Below are positions 10,044 to 18,984 of a DNA stretch of 64,000 nt, in pieces. The stretch's first letter is position 1, and each line of letters opens with the position of its first letter. Source of the DNA: Pseudomonas sediminis (GTDB taxonomy: Bacteria > Pseudomonadota > Gammaproteobacteria > Pseudomonadales > Pseudomonadaceae); NCBI RefSeq assembly GCF_039555755.1, contig NZ_CP154631.1, forward strand, positions 3,038,001-3,102,000. Direction: 5' to 3'. The notes beneath the pieces are model-generated. The model did no database searches. It was not told the origin of the DNA and worked only from the letters and a program-made list of their open reading frames with translations. Made by a program: the position numbers and the translations under genes.

Positions 10044-10235
10044 TCAAAACAGACCGCTGCCTTCGCTAAATACACTGTCCAGCGCCTTGTCCACCTTGAT
10101 GTAGATTTCGTGCTCGACCTTGACGTTCAGGTTGATGTTGATCGGCTCGTTAGGCATCGCCAGTTGTACCGTCGGGGTACAGGCCTGGCACAGCAGCCCC
10201 AGGCTCAGGACTGCGAGGAGGCGGTACGTGCGCAT
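10044..10235 (-). CDS. ynbE: YnbE-like outer membrane lipoprotein
   Basis: A 63-residue protein with a lipoprotein signal (MRTYRLLAVLSLGLLCQAC, lipid cysteine at residue 19). The short mature chain contains PNEPININLNVKVEHEIYIK, the hallmark of YnbE. This segment is known to extend the beta-strand groove of YdbH at the outer membrane. The gene lies 4 bp after ydbH and 41 bp before ydbL, so the three are co-transcribed. Confidence 0.88.
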   Translation of the reverse strand: MRTYRLLAVLSLGLLCQACTPTVQLAMPNEPININLNVKVEHEIYIKVDKALDSVFSEGSGLF

Positions 10236-10239
10236 GGCG

Positions 10240-12795
10240 CTACTCCTTTGATTCTTGGGGGACACGCTGGCGCATCCATTGCTGAATCCGTTGCTGGATG
10301 ATGCCACTTACCTTGTCGGTCAGTTGCAGGCTGGCCAGCAAGGCCGGAATGTCTTCTTCCAGATTGATATTGAAGTGGATGGGCCGGCCCTTTTCGATGG
10401 CCGGGTTCTGTCCATGCAGGCGCATGCCTAGCTGCAGTGTGCCGGACTGATCATAGTCGACGCTACTGCTGAGCAGATCGTAGTGGAAGTCCTCCAGTGC
10501 GTCGGTGACCAGCTTCATACCCGGGTTGGCCTGGCCCATGGCGCGAATGCGCGGCGAGTGAAAGCTCAGCTGCCCTCCTGGTGGCCTGGCTTCGATCAGG
10601 CCCTGTTCGATGCTGATGGCGCCGCCCAGGCGCAGCGGCAAGGTGCCGTCGATCAGCCCATTGCCGGCGAGCCCTTCGGCTGGATAGACGCGAAACAGCT
10701 CCTGCAGATCCAGGCCGCTGAGCTTCAGTGGCAACAACTGGCTGGGGCGATCCAGTGCCCAGGTCGCTGGTTCCAGGCTCAGGCTGCCGCCGAGGATGCC
10801 CAGTTCCGCGCGTTGATGGCTGAGGTTGCCAGCCAGAGGGCGTTGCAGGCTGGCCTGATAACTGGCTTGCAGCTGCAAGGGGCCGAGAGCGATACCGGGG
10901 TCGAGCTGTTTCGCGCTCAGGCTCGGCAGCTCCAGTGTCAGGCGCTCGCCCGCGAGGCGCAGGTGCAGTTCGACGTCCACACCGCTCAGCGTGCTGCGGT
11001 CATAGATGCCGGCCAGGCCTTTGCCGCTGAGCTTCGCCCTCAGTTGCAGGGGCTTGCCAGTGGGCAGGCTCAGGTTGGCGTTGCCCTGAATGCGGCCGTT
11101 TTCCAGGGTCAGCAGTGGCGGCCAGCTCGCTAGCGTATGGGCCAGCGGGTTGCCCGCGCGTAGGAAGAGTTCATCGACTGTGGCGTTCAGCCCCAGTGCA
11201 TCGGCGGTGTTGTTCAGGCGCAGCGCCATGCTCAGCCCCGAGTCCGCCAGCAATGCACCATCGAGTGCCTGGCTGACGCTGTCAGCCTCCAGCCGGCCTT
11301 GCCATTGCCAGCCCTGGGCCTGTAATTGTGCGTGCTGCAGATTCTGCACGCGCAGCGTCAGTGGGCCGGACAGCGTTGGCACATGTGGCGCGCCGGCCAC
11401 GCCCAGGCCGGCGAGGGTCAAGCGGGCCTGTTGCAGATCCAGGTCGGCACCGCGTAGGCGCTGGATATCCAGGCGCGAGTTGGCGGCCAGCGTGAGTTGC
11501 AGCAGGTGCGCGGTGACATTGCCAGACAGGTCGAGATTCAACTGCAGGCCATCGGCTCGAATGCCATCCAGGTCCACGCGTTTGCTGCGGGCATCGAGCT
11601 GCAACTGGCGCACCTCCAGCGCCCAGTCGCGCGATTGCTGCAGGCCGAGCTCGGCGTCGATCTGCCCCTGCAACGCCCCTTCCGCGACGAGCTTCAGCTG
11701 CAGGGCCAGTGGGGTATCCGGGTTGCTTTCCAGCGGCTGCAGCTGTAATTGCAGGCGGCTTGTTCGCAGGCCGTTTGGCAGGGCGGTCAGCCAGGGCGCA
11801 TCCTGGGTATCGAGTTGCAGGTTGCCGTGCAGCTTTCGCCCTTGCCAGGCGCCTGCGGCATTGCGCAGGTCGAGCTGCAGTTCACCGCTGAGCAGGCCGA
11901 TGCCGGGCAGTGGCCAGGGCTGCGGCAGTTGGGCGTCGACACGTAACCATCCAGGCGCGGTCAGCAGCTCGCCGAGCTGGCGGGTGGTCTGCGGCAGCTG
12001 CAGTTGCCACTGGGCGATGATGCCGGCCTGCTGCGGCGTCTTTGGCAGATTGGCGGTGTCCAGTGATGTCCACTCGCTCAGCCAGGCGGCGACCCAGGCG
12101 ATTTCCTGCAGCGGTGCCAGCAGCAGGTCGCCGTTCCATTGCAGTGCATCGCCCTGAACTGCCAGGTCGCTGTGCAGCTCCATCTGCTGTTGTTCATCGA
12201 AGTGCAGGGTCATCTGCAGCTGGCGCGCACTATCCAGGGCGCCATCGAGTCCCTGCAGGTGCGCTTGCAATACTGCGCTGTGGTTTTCGCGTAGCAGTCG
12301 CACGCGTAGATGCAAGGCATCGTCCAGACGCTGCAGGTCGAGCTCGCCATCGAGTGCGCAACGGCCATTGATGCAGGGCAGTTGCGCATGGAGGTCGCGT
12401 AGTTCGGTCCGCCTCGGCAGCCAGGGCAGGGCATTCGATATCGTCTGAACGGTTTCGTCGAGGCCGCTGTCGGTCGGGCTCTGCGCTTCTGAATCCGCCG
12501 CTAGCCAGTCCACGCGCAGACCCTGCACAGCCAGGCGGTAGCGCGGCGCCTCGCTGGCCAGCCATTGCAGGTGAAGCTGCTTGGCATGAGTGTGCAATTC
12601 ACCCTGGTCACGCTGCACCAGACTCACCTCGTGCAGCTGCAGGCCACGCCAGCTGAGGCTGAAACCCTGCCAGTCCAGTTCGACATGCTGCTCGTCGAGC
12701 AACTGCTGCACGCGATAGATGGCGTAGCAGGCGAGCAGCGAGAGCAGCACCGCAAGCGCCATGCAGATGCTCAGCCAGAAACGCCGGCGGCTCAT
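10240..12795 (-). CDS. ydbH: YdbH family AsmA-like intermembrane lipid transport protein
   Basis: An 851-residue protein with one N-terminal membrane anchor (about residues 5-25, FWLSICMALAVLLSLLACYA). A long periplasmic domain rich in alternating hydrophobic strands follows, ending in the conserved YdbH C-terminal region (AEGLAGNGLIDGTLPLRL, GMRLHGQNPAIEKGRPI). YdbH, TamB and YhdP are redundant AsmA-like phospholipid bridges in E. coli. I chose the ATG at 12795 because AGGAGAA precedes it and the anchor starts there; the open frame extends 44 codons further upstream without support. It heads the ydbH-ynbE-ydbL operon. Confidence 0.9.
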   Translation of the reverse strand: MSRRRFWLSICMALAVLLSLLACYAIYRVQQLLDEQHVELDWQGFSLSWRGLQLHEVSLVQRDQGELHTHAKQLHLQWLASEAPRYRLAVQGLRVDWLAADSEAQSPTDSGLDETVQTISNALPWLPRRTELRDLHAQLPCINGRCALDGELDLQRLDDALHLRVRLLRENHSAVLQAHLQGLDGALDSARQLQMTLHFDEQQQMELHSDLAVQGDALQWNGDLLLAPLQEIAWVAAWLSEWTSLDTANLPKTPQQAGIIAQWQLQLPQTTRQLGELLTAPGWLRVDAQLPQPWPLPGIGLLSGELQLDLRNAAGAWQGRKLHGNLQLDTQDAPWLTALPNGLRTSRLQLQLQPLESNPDTPLALQLKLVAEGALQGQIDAELGLQQSRDWALEVRQLQLDARSKRVDLDGIRADGLQLNLDLSGNVTAHLLQLTLAANSRLDIQRLRGADLDLQQARLTLAGLGVAGAPHVPTLSGPLTLRVQNLQHAQLQAQGWQWQGRLEADSVSQALDGALLADSGLSMALRLNNTADALGLNATVDELFLRAGNPLAHTLASWPPLLTLENGRIQGNANLSLPTGKPLQLRAKLSGKGLAGIYDRSTLSGVDVELHLRLAGERLTLELPSLSAKQLDPGIALGPLQLQASYQASLQRPLAGNLSHQRAELGILGGSLSLEPATWALDRPSQLLPLKLSGLDLQELFRVYPAEGLAGNGLIDGTLPLRLGGAISIEQGLIEARPPGGQLSFHSPRIRAMGQANPGMKLVTDALEDFHYDLLSSSVDYDQSGTLQLGMRLHGQNPAIEKGRPIHFNINLEEDIPALLASLQLTDKVSGIIQQRIQQWMRQRVPQESKE

Positions 12796-13115
12796 GAGTT
12801 CTCCTTGCCTGGTGCCGTTGCGGGACGGTACCCCATGCTCCAGAGAGTGCCAAGCCGATCTGGGGGTTGCATTGCGGCGCTTGTTCGAATCCGCGTGCGA
12901 TGCGGTATGGATTGGCGGACCGATCAAGGCCGTTTCGCTGGGCTCGGTTTCTGCTGCAGGGCGAGGTCATCGCAGTGCCGCATGACGGCTGCATTCGCCG
13001 TTTGGATGCCGCGAAACAGAGCGCTGCGCGGATCTGTCGCAGGGAGTTGTGCACAATGCTGAAGCAGGCTGTCACATCACTGTCAGAAACGCCGCTAACC
13101 GCTTGATTTTCCGTG

Positions 13116-13171
13116 GTTGATTTTTAAGTCAATGAAAAATATGCACTTTTTTCATTGGTGAAAAAATCGAC
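13116..13171. repeat. AT-rich nested inverted repeat
   Basis: The inner stem CAATGAAAAA (13130-13139) pairs with TTTTTCATTG (13148-13157). The outer stem GTTGATTTTT (13116-13125) pairs with AAAAATCGAC (13162-13171) with one mismatch. It is strikingly AT-rich against the GC-rich background. It could be a promoter region, an MvaT target or a DNA-structure site. Confidence 0.5.
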
Positions 13172-13234
13172 AGTTTGACTGCGAGCCCCATGGCATCAGG
13201 CCTGTGAGTTCTTTCGCCCAAGTTGTGCACGGAG

Positions 13235-13257
13235 TTATCCACAGCTTCTGTGGATTG
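13235..13257. promoter_or_regulatory. Pair of opposed DnaA-box-like sites
   Basis: TTATCCACA at 13235-13243 matches the DnaA box consensus exactly. TGTGGATTG at 13249-13257 is the reverse complement of CAATCCACA, one or two bases from consensus. They lie 65 bp downstream of the AT-rich hairpin. Confidence 0.4.
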
Positions 13258-13426
13258 TGAGGGAACTCTTTCTGGCAGCCGCAATCGATCTGGCAGGCAA
13301 GGCTTTACCTTCGAGAAAAAAGGAGTAGAGTGGCGCGCCCCGGCAGTCACCCCCCCCCCTGTATTTATGCCTCGCGCTTTACCTGCTTCATCCTCTGCGA
13401 CCCGTCCCGGTTCTTCTCGTCTGCCC

Positions 13427-13678
13427 ATGCGCGTTGCGCTATGGCTGCTCGACAGCCCGCGTCTGGGGCAAACCCCCAGTGTCAAACGCATCGCCGGCAA
13501 CCTGCTCAAGCAGCCTGCGCGCAAGGGCTGTGTTCAGGCACAAAGCCGGTTGGGCCAACTGCTCTGTCGCGACTGCGGTAATACCCGTGATCGCCGCATC
13601 GGTTATGAACTCCTGCGCCAGGCTGCGCGCGCGGGCGACCGTGGCGCTCAGCTCGAGCTGGAGCGTCTTTCACGCTGA
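13427..13678 (+). CDS. Small Sel1-repeat-like protein
   Basis: An 83-residue basic protein. The segment KGCVQAQSRLGQLLCRDCGNTRDRRIGYELLRQAARAGDRGAQLELERL forms one to two Sel1-type alpha-helical units (A-x2-x-L-G spacing). Sel1 repeats mediate protein contacts, but no partner is evident. I chose the ATG at 13427 because conserved-looking sequence begins there; an in-frame ATG at 13367 would add 20 low-complexity residues. A ten-C tract lies 68 bp upstream. rmuC follows 65 bp downstream. Confidence 0.65.
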   Translation: MRVALWLLDSPRLGQTPSVKRIAGNLLKQPARKGCVQAQSRLGQLLCRDCGNTRDRRIGYELLRQAARAGDRGAQLELERLSR

Positions 13679-13743
13679 TTGCGTGCTGGCGCCGTGTAAA
13701 TCGCCGGCGGGTATACTGCACGGCGGTCAAACATGGAGCGTCT

Positions 13744-15219
13744 ATGCCAATCGATCCCCTCTCTCTTGCTATCGGCATCGCCGTTGCGCTGGTTCCGCTA
13801 TTGGTCGGCCTTTGGTCCTTGCAGCGCCGGCTGGCTCGCGAGCAAGGCGAACAGGCGTTGCTGCGGGAGCGCCTGGAGCATGCGCAGCTCAGCCAGACCG
13901 GTTTGCTGGCGCAACTCGATGATTGCCGTGCCGAGTTGGCCGAGGTCAGCGAGATTAAGGTGGAGCAGCAGACCGAGTTGGCCGGTTTGCGCCGTGAGAA
14001 CGAGCTGCTGCAGCAGGAGCGACACATTGCCCGCGAGGCCGCGCAGTCGTGGAATCAGCAGCGCGAACGTAATGAAGCTGAATTGCGTCGGCTCACCGCC
14101 GAGCGTGCGGCGCTGGCTGCCGAGCTGCAGGAAAACCGCGACAACCAGCAGCAGCGTCTTGATGATCTGCAGGGCGCGCGCAACGAGCTGCGCGCCCAGT
14201 TTTCCGAACTGGCAACGAAGATCTTCGATGAGCGTGAGCAGCGTTTCGCGGAGACCAGCCAGCAGCGCCTCGGCCAGTTGCTCGACCCACTCAAGGAGCG
14301 CATCCAGGCGTTCGAGAAGCGCGTCGACGAGAGTTATCAACAAGAAGCGCGTGAGCGTTTTTCCCTGAACAAAGAGTTGGAGCGTCTGCAGCAGCTCAAC
14401 CAGCGTCTGGGCGACGAGGCAACCAATCTGACCCGTGTACTCAAGGGCCAGAAGACTCAGGGTAACTGGGGCGAGTTGGTGCTGGAGCGAGTGCTGGAAC
14501 ATGCCGGCCTGGAGAAGGGGCGTGAGTACCACACCCAGGTCAGCCTCAAGGGCGCTGGTGGCGAGCGTTTTCAGCCCGACGTGCTGATCCGCCTACCGGG
14601 CGACAGGCAGGTGATCGTCGATGCCAAGGTCAGCCTCAGCGCTTATCAGCAGTATGTCGCCGCAGCGGACGAACCGATTCGCCAGCAGGCGCTCAAGCAG
14701 CACCTTATCTCGCTGCGCAGCCACCTCAAGGGTCTGTCCGGCAAGGATTACCAGCGCCTCGAAGGTTTGCACAGTCTGGATTTCGTGCTGCTCTTCGTGC
14801 CCATCGAGGCGGCCTTCGCCGCGGCGCTGCAGGCCGAGCCGGATCTGTTTCAGGAGGCCTTCGAGCAGCAGGTGGTGATCGTCAGCCCGACCACCTTGCT
14901 GGCTACGCTGCGGGTGATCGACAGCCTCTGGCGCCAGGAGCGTCAGGGCCAGAATGCGCGCGAGATCGCTGAGCGCGCCGGTCAGCTATACGACAAGTTC
15001 GTCGCCTTCGTCGCCGATCTGGATGAGATGGGCAGCCGTCTGCAGCAGTTGGACAAGGCTTACGCCAGTGCCCGCAACAAGCTGGTGGACGGTCGTGGCA
15101 ACCTCATTGGTCGTGTGGAAAATCTCAAGCTGCTGGGCGCCCGTGCGAGCAAGAGCCTGCCAGGCGAGCTGCTCGAGCGCTCTGCAGATCTGCCGGTGCT
15201 GGACGAGCTGGGCGAGTAA
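13744..15219 (+). CDS. rmuC: DNA recombination protein RmuC
   Basis: A 491-residue protein. An N-terminal membrane helix (about residues 5-25) is followed by a long coiled coil (about 25-200, rich in Gln, Glu and Arg). The RmuC nuclease-like core follows, with LKGQKTQGNWGELVLERVLEHAGL, RFQPDVLIRLPGDRQVIVDAKVSLSAY and FVLLFVPIEAAFAAAL. RmuC restrains inversion between short inverted repeats in E. coli. The PDVxIxLP...VxVDAKxSLxAY motif resembles a PD-(D/E)XK nuclease core. Confidence 0.93.
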   Translation: MPIDPLSLAIGIAVALVPLLVGLWSLQRRLAREQGEQALLRERLEHAQLSQTGLLAQLDDCRAELAEVSEIKVEQQTELAGLRRENELLQQERHIAREAAQSWNQQRERNEAELRRLTAERAALAAELQENRDNQQQRLDDLQGARNELRAQFSELATKIFDEREQRFAETSQQRLGQLLDPLKERIQAFEKRVDESYQQEARERFSLNKELERLQQLNQRLGDEATNLTRVLKGQKTQGNWGELVLERVLEHAGLEKGREYHTQVSLKGAGGERFQPDVLIRLPGDRQVIVDAKVSLSAYQQYVAAADEPIRQQALKQHLISLRSHLKGLSGKDYQRLEGLHSLDFVLLFVPIEAAFAAALQAEPDLFQEAFEQQVVIVSPTTLLATLRVIDSLWRQERQGQNAREIAERAGQLYDKFVAFVADLDEMGSRLQQLDKAYASARNKLVDGRGNLIGRVENLKLLGARASKSLPGELLERSADLPVLDELGE

Positions 15220-15293
15220 GCGGACACCGCATGCCGCGCCGGTGGCACGCTCAGCAGTGGTTACAAGGGCGCAAGCCTCCGGCCAAGATCCGG

Positions 15294-18200
15294 CTAGCCA
15301 CGCAGCGTCAGGTGGCGACTGAGCAATGCCCGCAGGGCCGCAGGCTTGACTGGCTTGGGCAGATAGTCGAGGCCGGCGGCATGGACCTCGGCGACCAGTT
15401 CCGGGCGGCCGTCAGCGCTGATCACCACGCCCGGTACCGGTTCGCCCAGGCGCGTGCGTAGCCAGGCCATCAGTTCGGTGCCGGTTTCGCCCTCGTCGAG
15501 GTGGTAGTCGATCAGCGCCAGTTGCGGGCGAACGTCCTCGCTGAGCAGGTGCTCGCACTCCAGGCGATTGCGCGCCGTCCACACCTGGCAGCCCCAGCGC
15601 GACAGCAGGCTGTACATGCCGGTGAGGATGCTGTCCTCGTTGTCGATGCAGATCACTTGAGTGCCCTGCAGCGGTTGGCCATCGACTACCGATGCGCTGG
15701 TGCCTTGTGGTTTCGGCGCCGGTTTTCTCGCCAGCGGTACGCTGACGCTGAACACGCTGCCTTTACCTGGCCAGGAGCGCACTTCCAGGCGGTGGGAGAG
15801 TACGCGGCAGAGACCGTCGGCAATCGCCAGGCCCAGGCCCAGGCCTTTCTCGGCGCGGGTCTGGTGGCTATCCAGGCGCTTGAACTCCTCGAATATCACC
15901 TTGCGCTTGTCCTCGGGGATGCCCATGCCGCGGTCCCAGACCTCCATGCGCAATTGCTCGCCTTCGCGGCGTACGCCCAGCACCACGCGTCCCTTGGCAT
16001 AGCGGAAGGCGTTGGTCAGGAAGTTCTGCAGCACCCGGCGCAGCAATTTGATGTCGCTGTCGATCCATTGCCGGCTGCCATGCACGCGCAGATCGATGCC
16101 CTGTTCGGCAGCCAGCACGCCGAACTCAGCAGAGAGGGTGTCGAACAGGCTGGACAGGGCGAAGGGATGGCGATCAGGCGTGATCCGCCCGTTCTCCAGG
16201 CGCGAGATATCCAGCAGGTCGGTGATCAGGTCTTCGGCTGAGCGCAGCGAGCTGTCCAGGTGCCTGACCAGCTCCTGGGCTTCGCTGGGCAGGGCCTCAT
16301 CCTGATGAGCCAGTGCCGCGGAGAACAACCGCGCGGCATTGAGCGGTTGCATCAGGTCATGGCTGACTGCAGCGAGAAAGCGCGTTTTCGACTGGTTGGC
16401 GGCCTCGGCATGGGCCTTGGCCTCGGTCAGTGCCTGGTTCAGTTTCGACAGTTCGAAGGTCCGTTCGGCGACCCGCTGTTCGAGGCTTTCGTTGGCGTCC
16501 TTGAGGGCGCGTTCGGCTTCGCGGAACTCGGTGATATCGGTGAAGCTCATGACGAATCCACCGCCGGGCATGGGATTGCCGATCAGCTCGATCACCCGAC
16601 CATTAGGGAATACCCGTTCATAGCTGTGGGCGGTGCCCTGACGCATCCAGTACAGGCGCTTGGCGACGTTCTCTTCGACATTGCCGCCACCGAGCATGCC
16701 GCGCTCGGCATTGAAGCGGATGATCTCTGCAATCGGCCGCCCCACGTAGATCAGTCCTTCGGGGTACTCGAACAATTCCAGGTAGCGATGGTTCCAGGCC
16801 ACCAGGCGCAGGTTCTGGTCGACCACGCTGATGCCCTGGGTGATGTTCTCGATCGCTCCCTGCAGCAAGGCACGGTTGAACTGCAGCACTTCACTGGCTT
16901 CGTCGACGATACGCACCACATCCTCGACCTGCATTTCGCGGCCTTCGATGGCGGCCTTGACCACTGCGCGGGTCGACGAGGCGCCGAGCACGCCAGCGAG
17001 CAGACGTTCGGTATGCGCGATCCATTCGCTATTGGCCGGCTGGTTGGGATCGAAGTCCTTGCCTTTGCCCTGGCGCAGAGCGAAGCGGGTGAAGCTCTGG
17101 CGCGCACGTTCCTCGCCGACGAAACGGCTGGAGAGCATCAGCAGGTCGGCCACCTGCACCGCCAGCAGGCTGCGGCCGCTGGGCTTGGTGCCCAGGTCAT
17201 GGCCAATGAAACGCCCAGCCTGCCAGTGCTCGGAAACTCGGGTTCGGGAGAACCAGGAAACCCAGGCGAACAGCAGCATGTTGCCAGCCAGTGACAGCAC
17301 CACGCCGCGCGTCAGCGGGTCGACCTGCAGGCCGATGGGGGCGTAGAGCAGGGCGGTGAGCCCGGGGAAGCTGTCCAGCGACCAACCCATGCCACGTGCC
17401 GCCAGCGGCAGCACCAGGGTGTAGAACCAGAGCATGGCGCCGAAGATCAGGCCGGCGAAGACGCCACGACGGTTGGCCTGCTTCCACACCAGCGCGCCGA
17501 ACATGGCCGGCGCCAGCTGGCCGATGGCGGCGAACGAAACCTGGCCGATGGTCGCCAGGCTGGTGCCTTCACCGAGCAGGCGATAGCAGACGTAGGCCAG
17601 CAGCAGAATCAGCACGATGCTGACGCGGCGGGCGGTGAGCATCCAGTGGCGAAACGCCTCGAACGGCCGCTCGGTGCTCTGCCGGCGCAGCAGCCAGGGC
17701 AGCAGCATGTCGTTGGAAATCATGGTCGACAGCGCAACCGAGGCGACGATCACCATGCCGGTGGCTGCCGAGGCGCCGCCGATGAAGGCCAGCACCGCGA
17801 GTCCCGGATGGGCTTCGGCCAGCGGCAGACTGATGACGAAGGAATCTGGTGTGATGCCGGCTGGCAGCAGCATCTGGCCGGCCAGGGCGATAGGGACGAC
17901 GAACAGCACGGCCAGCACCAGATAGGCCGGGAATACCCAGCGCGCCAGGCGCAGGTCCTTGGGCTCGATGTTTTCCACCACGGTGACGTGGAACTGCCGC
18001 GGCAGGCAGACGATGGCGATCATGGCCATGCCGGTCTGCACCAGCATCGCCGGCCAGTTCACCGCCTCGTTCCAGAAGTCGTCCAGCTCGACGGTGTTGT
18101 GTGCCTGCTCCAGCAGGTCGTTGAAGCCGTTGTACAGGCCGAAGGTGACGAATGCGCCGACGGCGAGGAAGGCCAGCAGCTTGACCAGCGATTCGAAGGC

Positions 18201-18782
18201 GATGGCCAGCACCATGCCGCGGTGGTGCTCGGTGACGTCGAGGTTGCGCGTGCCGAACAGAATGGTGAACAGCGCCAGCGCCAGCGAAACGATCAGTGCG
18301 GTGTCCTGCGCGCTGGTGCCGGTGTCCTGGGCGTGCACGCCGATCAGCAGATTGACACCGAGCACGATGCCCTTGAGCTGCAGGGCAATGTAGGGCAGCA
18401 CGCCGACCAGGCAGATCAGGGCTACGACGATGGCCAGCGACTGCGACTTGCCGTAGCGCGCGGCGATGAAGTCGGCGATGGAGGTGATGTTCTCCTGCTT
18501 GCTGATCATCACCATCTTCTGCAGCACCCAAGGCATGGTCAGTAGCAGGATGATCGGACCGAGGTAGATCGGCAGGAACGACCACAGCTGTTCGGCTGCC
18601 TGGCCGACTGCGCCGAAGAAGGTCCAGCTGGTGCAGTACACCGCAAGCGACAGCGAGTACACCCAGGCCCGGACTTTCGGTGGCATCGGCGCGCTGCGGC
18701 GGTCGCCATAGAAGGCGATGGCGAAAAGAACGGCCATGTAGATCAGGGCGACCGCGGCGATCAGCCCGGGGGACAGCGACAT
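15294..18782 (-). CDS. mxtR: SSS-transporter hybrid histidine kinase, MxtR/CrbS-like
   Basis: A 1162-residue membrane protein. The N-terminal ~500 residues form a sodium:solute-symporter domain with many membrane helices (start MSLSPGLIAAVALIYMAVLF). It is followed by a PAS region (NITQGISVVDQNLRLVAWN), a HisKA H-box (FLAAVSHDLMQPLNAARLF), a HATPase domain and a C-terminal receiver (ALIDYHLDEG phospho-Asp, LPKPVKP lysine). The next two divergent genes are GNAT and AraC, the order I recall around PA3271 (MxtR). MxtR/CrbS kinases work with the regulator ErdR/CrbR in acetate control; no such regulator gene is here. I chose the ATG at 18782; the frame extends far upstream without support. Confidence 0.85.
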   Translation of the reverse strand: MSLSPGLIAAVALIYMAVLFAIAFYGDRRSAPMPPKVRAWVYSLSLAVYCTSWTFFGAVGQAAEQLWSFLPIYLGPIILLLTMPWVLQKMVMISKQENITSIADFIAARYGKSQSLAIVVALICLVGVLPYIALQLKGIVLGVNLLIGVHAQDTGTSAQDTALIVSLALALFTILFGTRNLDVTEHHRGMVLAIAFESLVKLLAFLAVGAFVTFGLYNGFNDLLEQAHNTVELDDFWNEAVNWPAMLVQTGMAMIAIVCLPRQFHVTVVENIEPKDLRLARWVFPAYLVLAVLFVVPIALAGQMLLPAGITPDSFVISLPLAEAHPGLAVLAFIGGASAATGMVIVASVALSTMISNDMLLPWLLRRQSTERPFEAFRHWMLTARRVSIVLILLLAYVCYRLLGEGTSLATIGQVSFAAIGQLAPAMFGALVWKQANRRGVFAGLIFGAMLWFYTLVLPLAARGMGWSLDSFPGLTALLYAPIGLQVDPLTRGVVLSLAGNMLLFAWVSWFSRTRVSEHWQAGRFIGHDLGTKPSGRSLLAVQVADLLMLSSRFVGEERARQSFTRFALRQGKGKDFDPNQPANSEWIAHTERLLAGVLGASSTRAVVKAAIEGREMQVEDVVRIVDEASEVLQFNRALLQGAIENITQGISVVDQNLRLVAWNHRYLELFEYPEGLIYVGRPIAEIIRFNAERGMLGGGNVEENVAKRLYWMRQGTAHSYERVFPNGRVIELIGNPMPGGGFVMSFTDITEFREAERALKDANESLEQRVAERTFELSKLNQALTEAKAHAEAANQSKTRFLAAVSHDLMQPLNAARLFSAALAHQDEALPSEAQELVRHLDSSLRSAEDLITDLLDISRLENGRITPDRHPFALSSLFDTLSAEFGVLAAEQGIDLRVHGSRQWIDSDIKLLRRVLQNFLTNAFRYAKGRVVLGVRREGEQLRMEVWDRGMGIPEDKRKVIFEEFKRLDSHQTRAEKGLGLGLAIADGLCRVLSHRLEVRSWPGKGSVFSVSVPLARKPAPKPQGTSASVVDGQPLQGTQVICIDNEDSILTGMYSLLSRWGCQVWTARNRLECEHLLSEDVRPQLALIDYHLDEGETGTELMAWLRTRLGEPVPGVVISADGRPELVAEVHAAGLDYLPKPVKPAALRALLSRHLTLRG

Positions 18783-18984
18783 GCAGACTCCGAAACACGC
18801 AGTGGAACGAAACAGGACGAAACGATGTTGATCAGTGTTGCACAAAGCCGGACGCTGTCGGCTGCGACCAAGGTCGCAGCCGAGCGGGTGTGCTTTGCGA
18901 CGGGGCTCGATTGTGCAGCAGCGCAGGGCCTGATAGCTTGGTCGGTTTGCGATTCTGCCCAAGGACGGACCCGAGGAAGCCTCT

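Larger units (their letters stand above)
12796..13426. other. 630-bp non-coding region between ydbH and the Sel1-like gene
   Basis: No credible gene is seen. It holds an AT-rich nested hairpin (13116-13171), two opposed DnaA-box-like sequences (13235-13257) and a run of ten C (13350-13359). Several open frames here are short, overlap on both strands and carry no recognisable motif. Confidence 0.6.

Noticed and set aside
13223..13426. N-terminal extension of the Sel1-like protein
   Set aside because: Translation would start near the DnaA boxes and cross the C10 tract; the residues are low-complexity and unlike the conserved part that begins at 13427.
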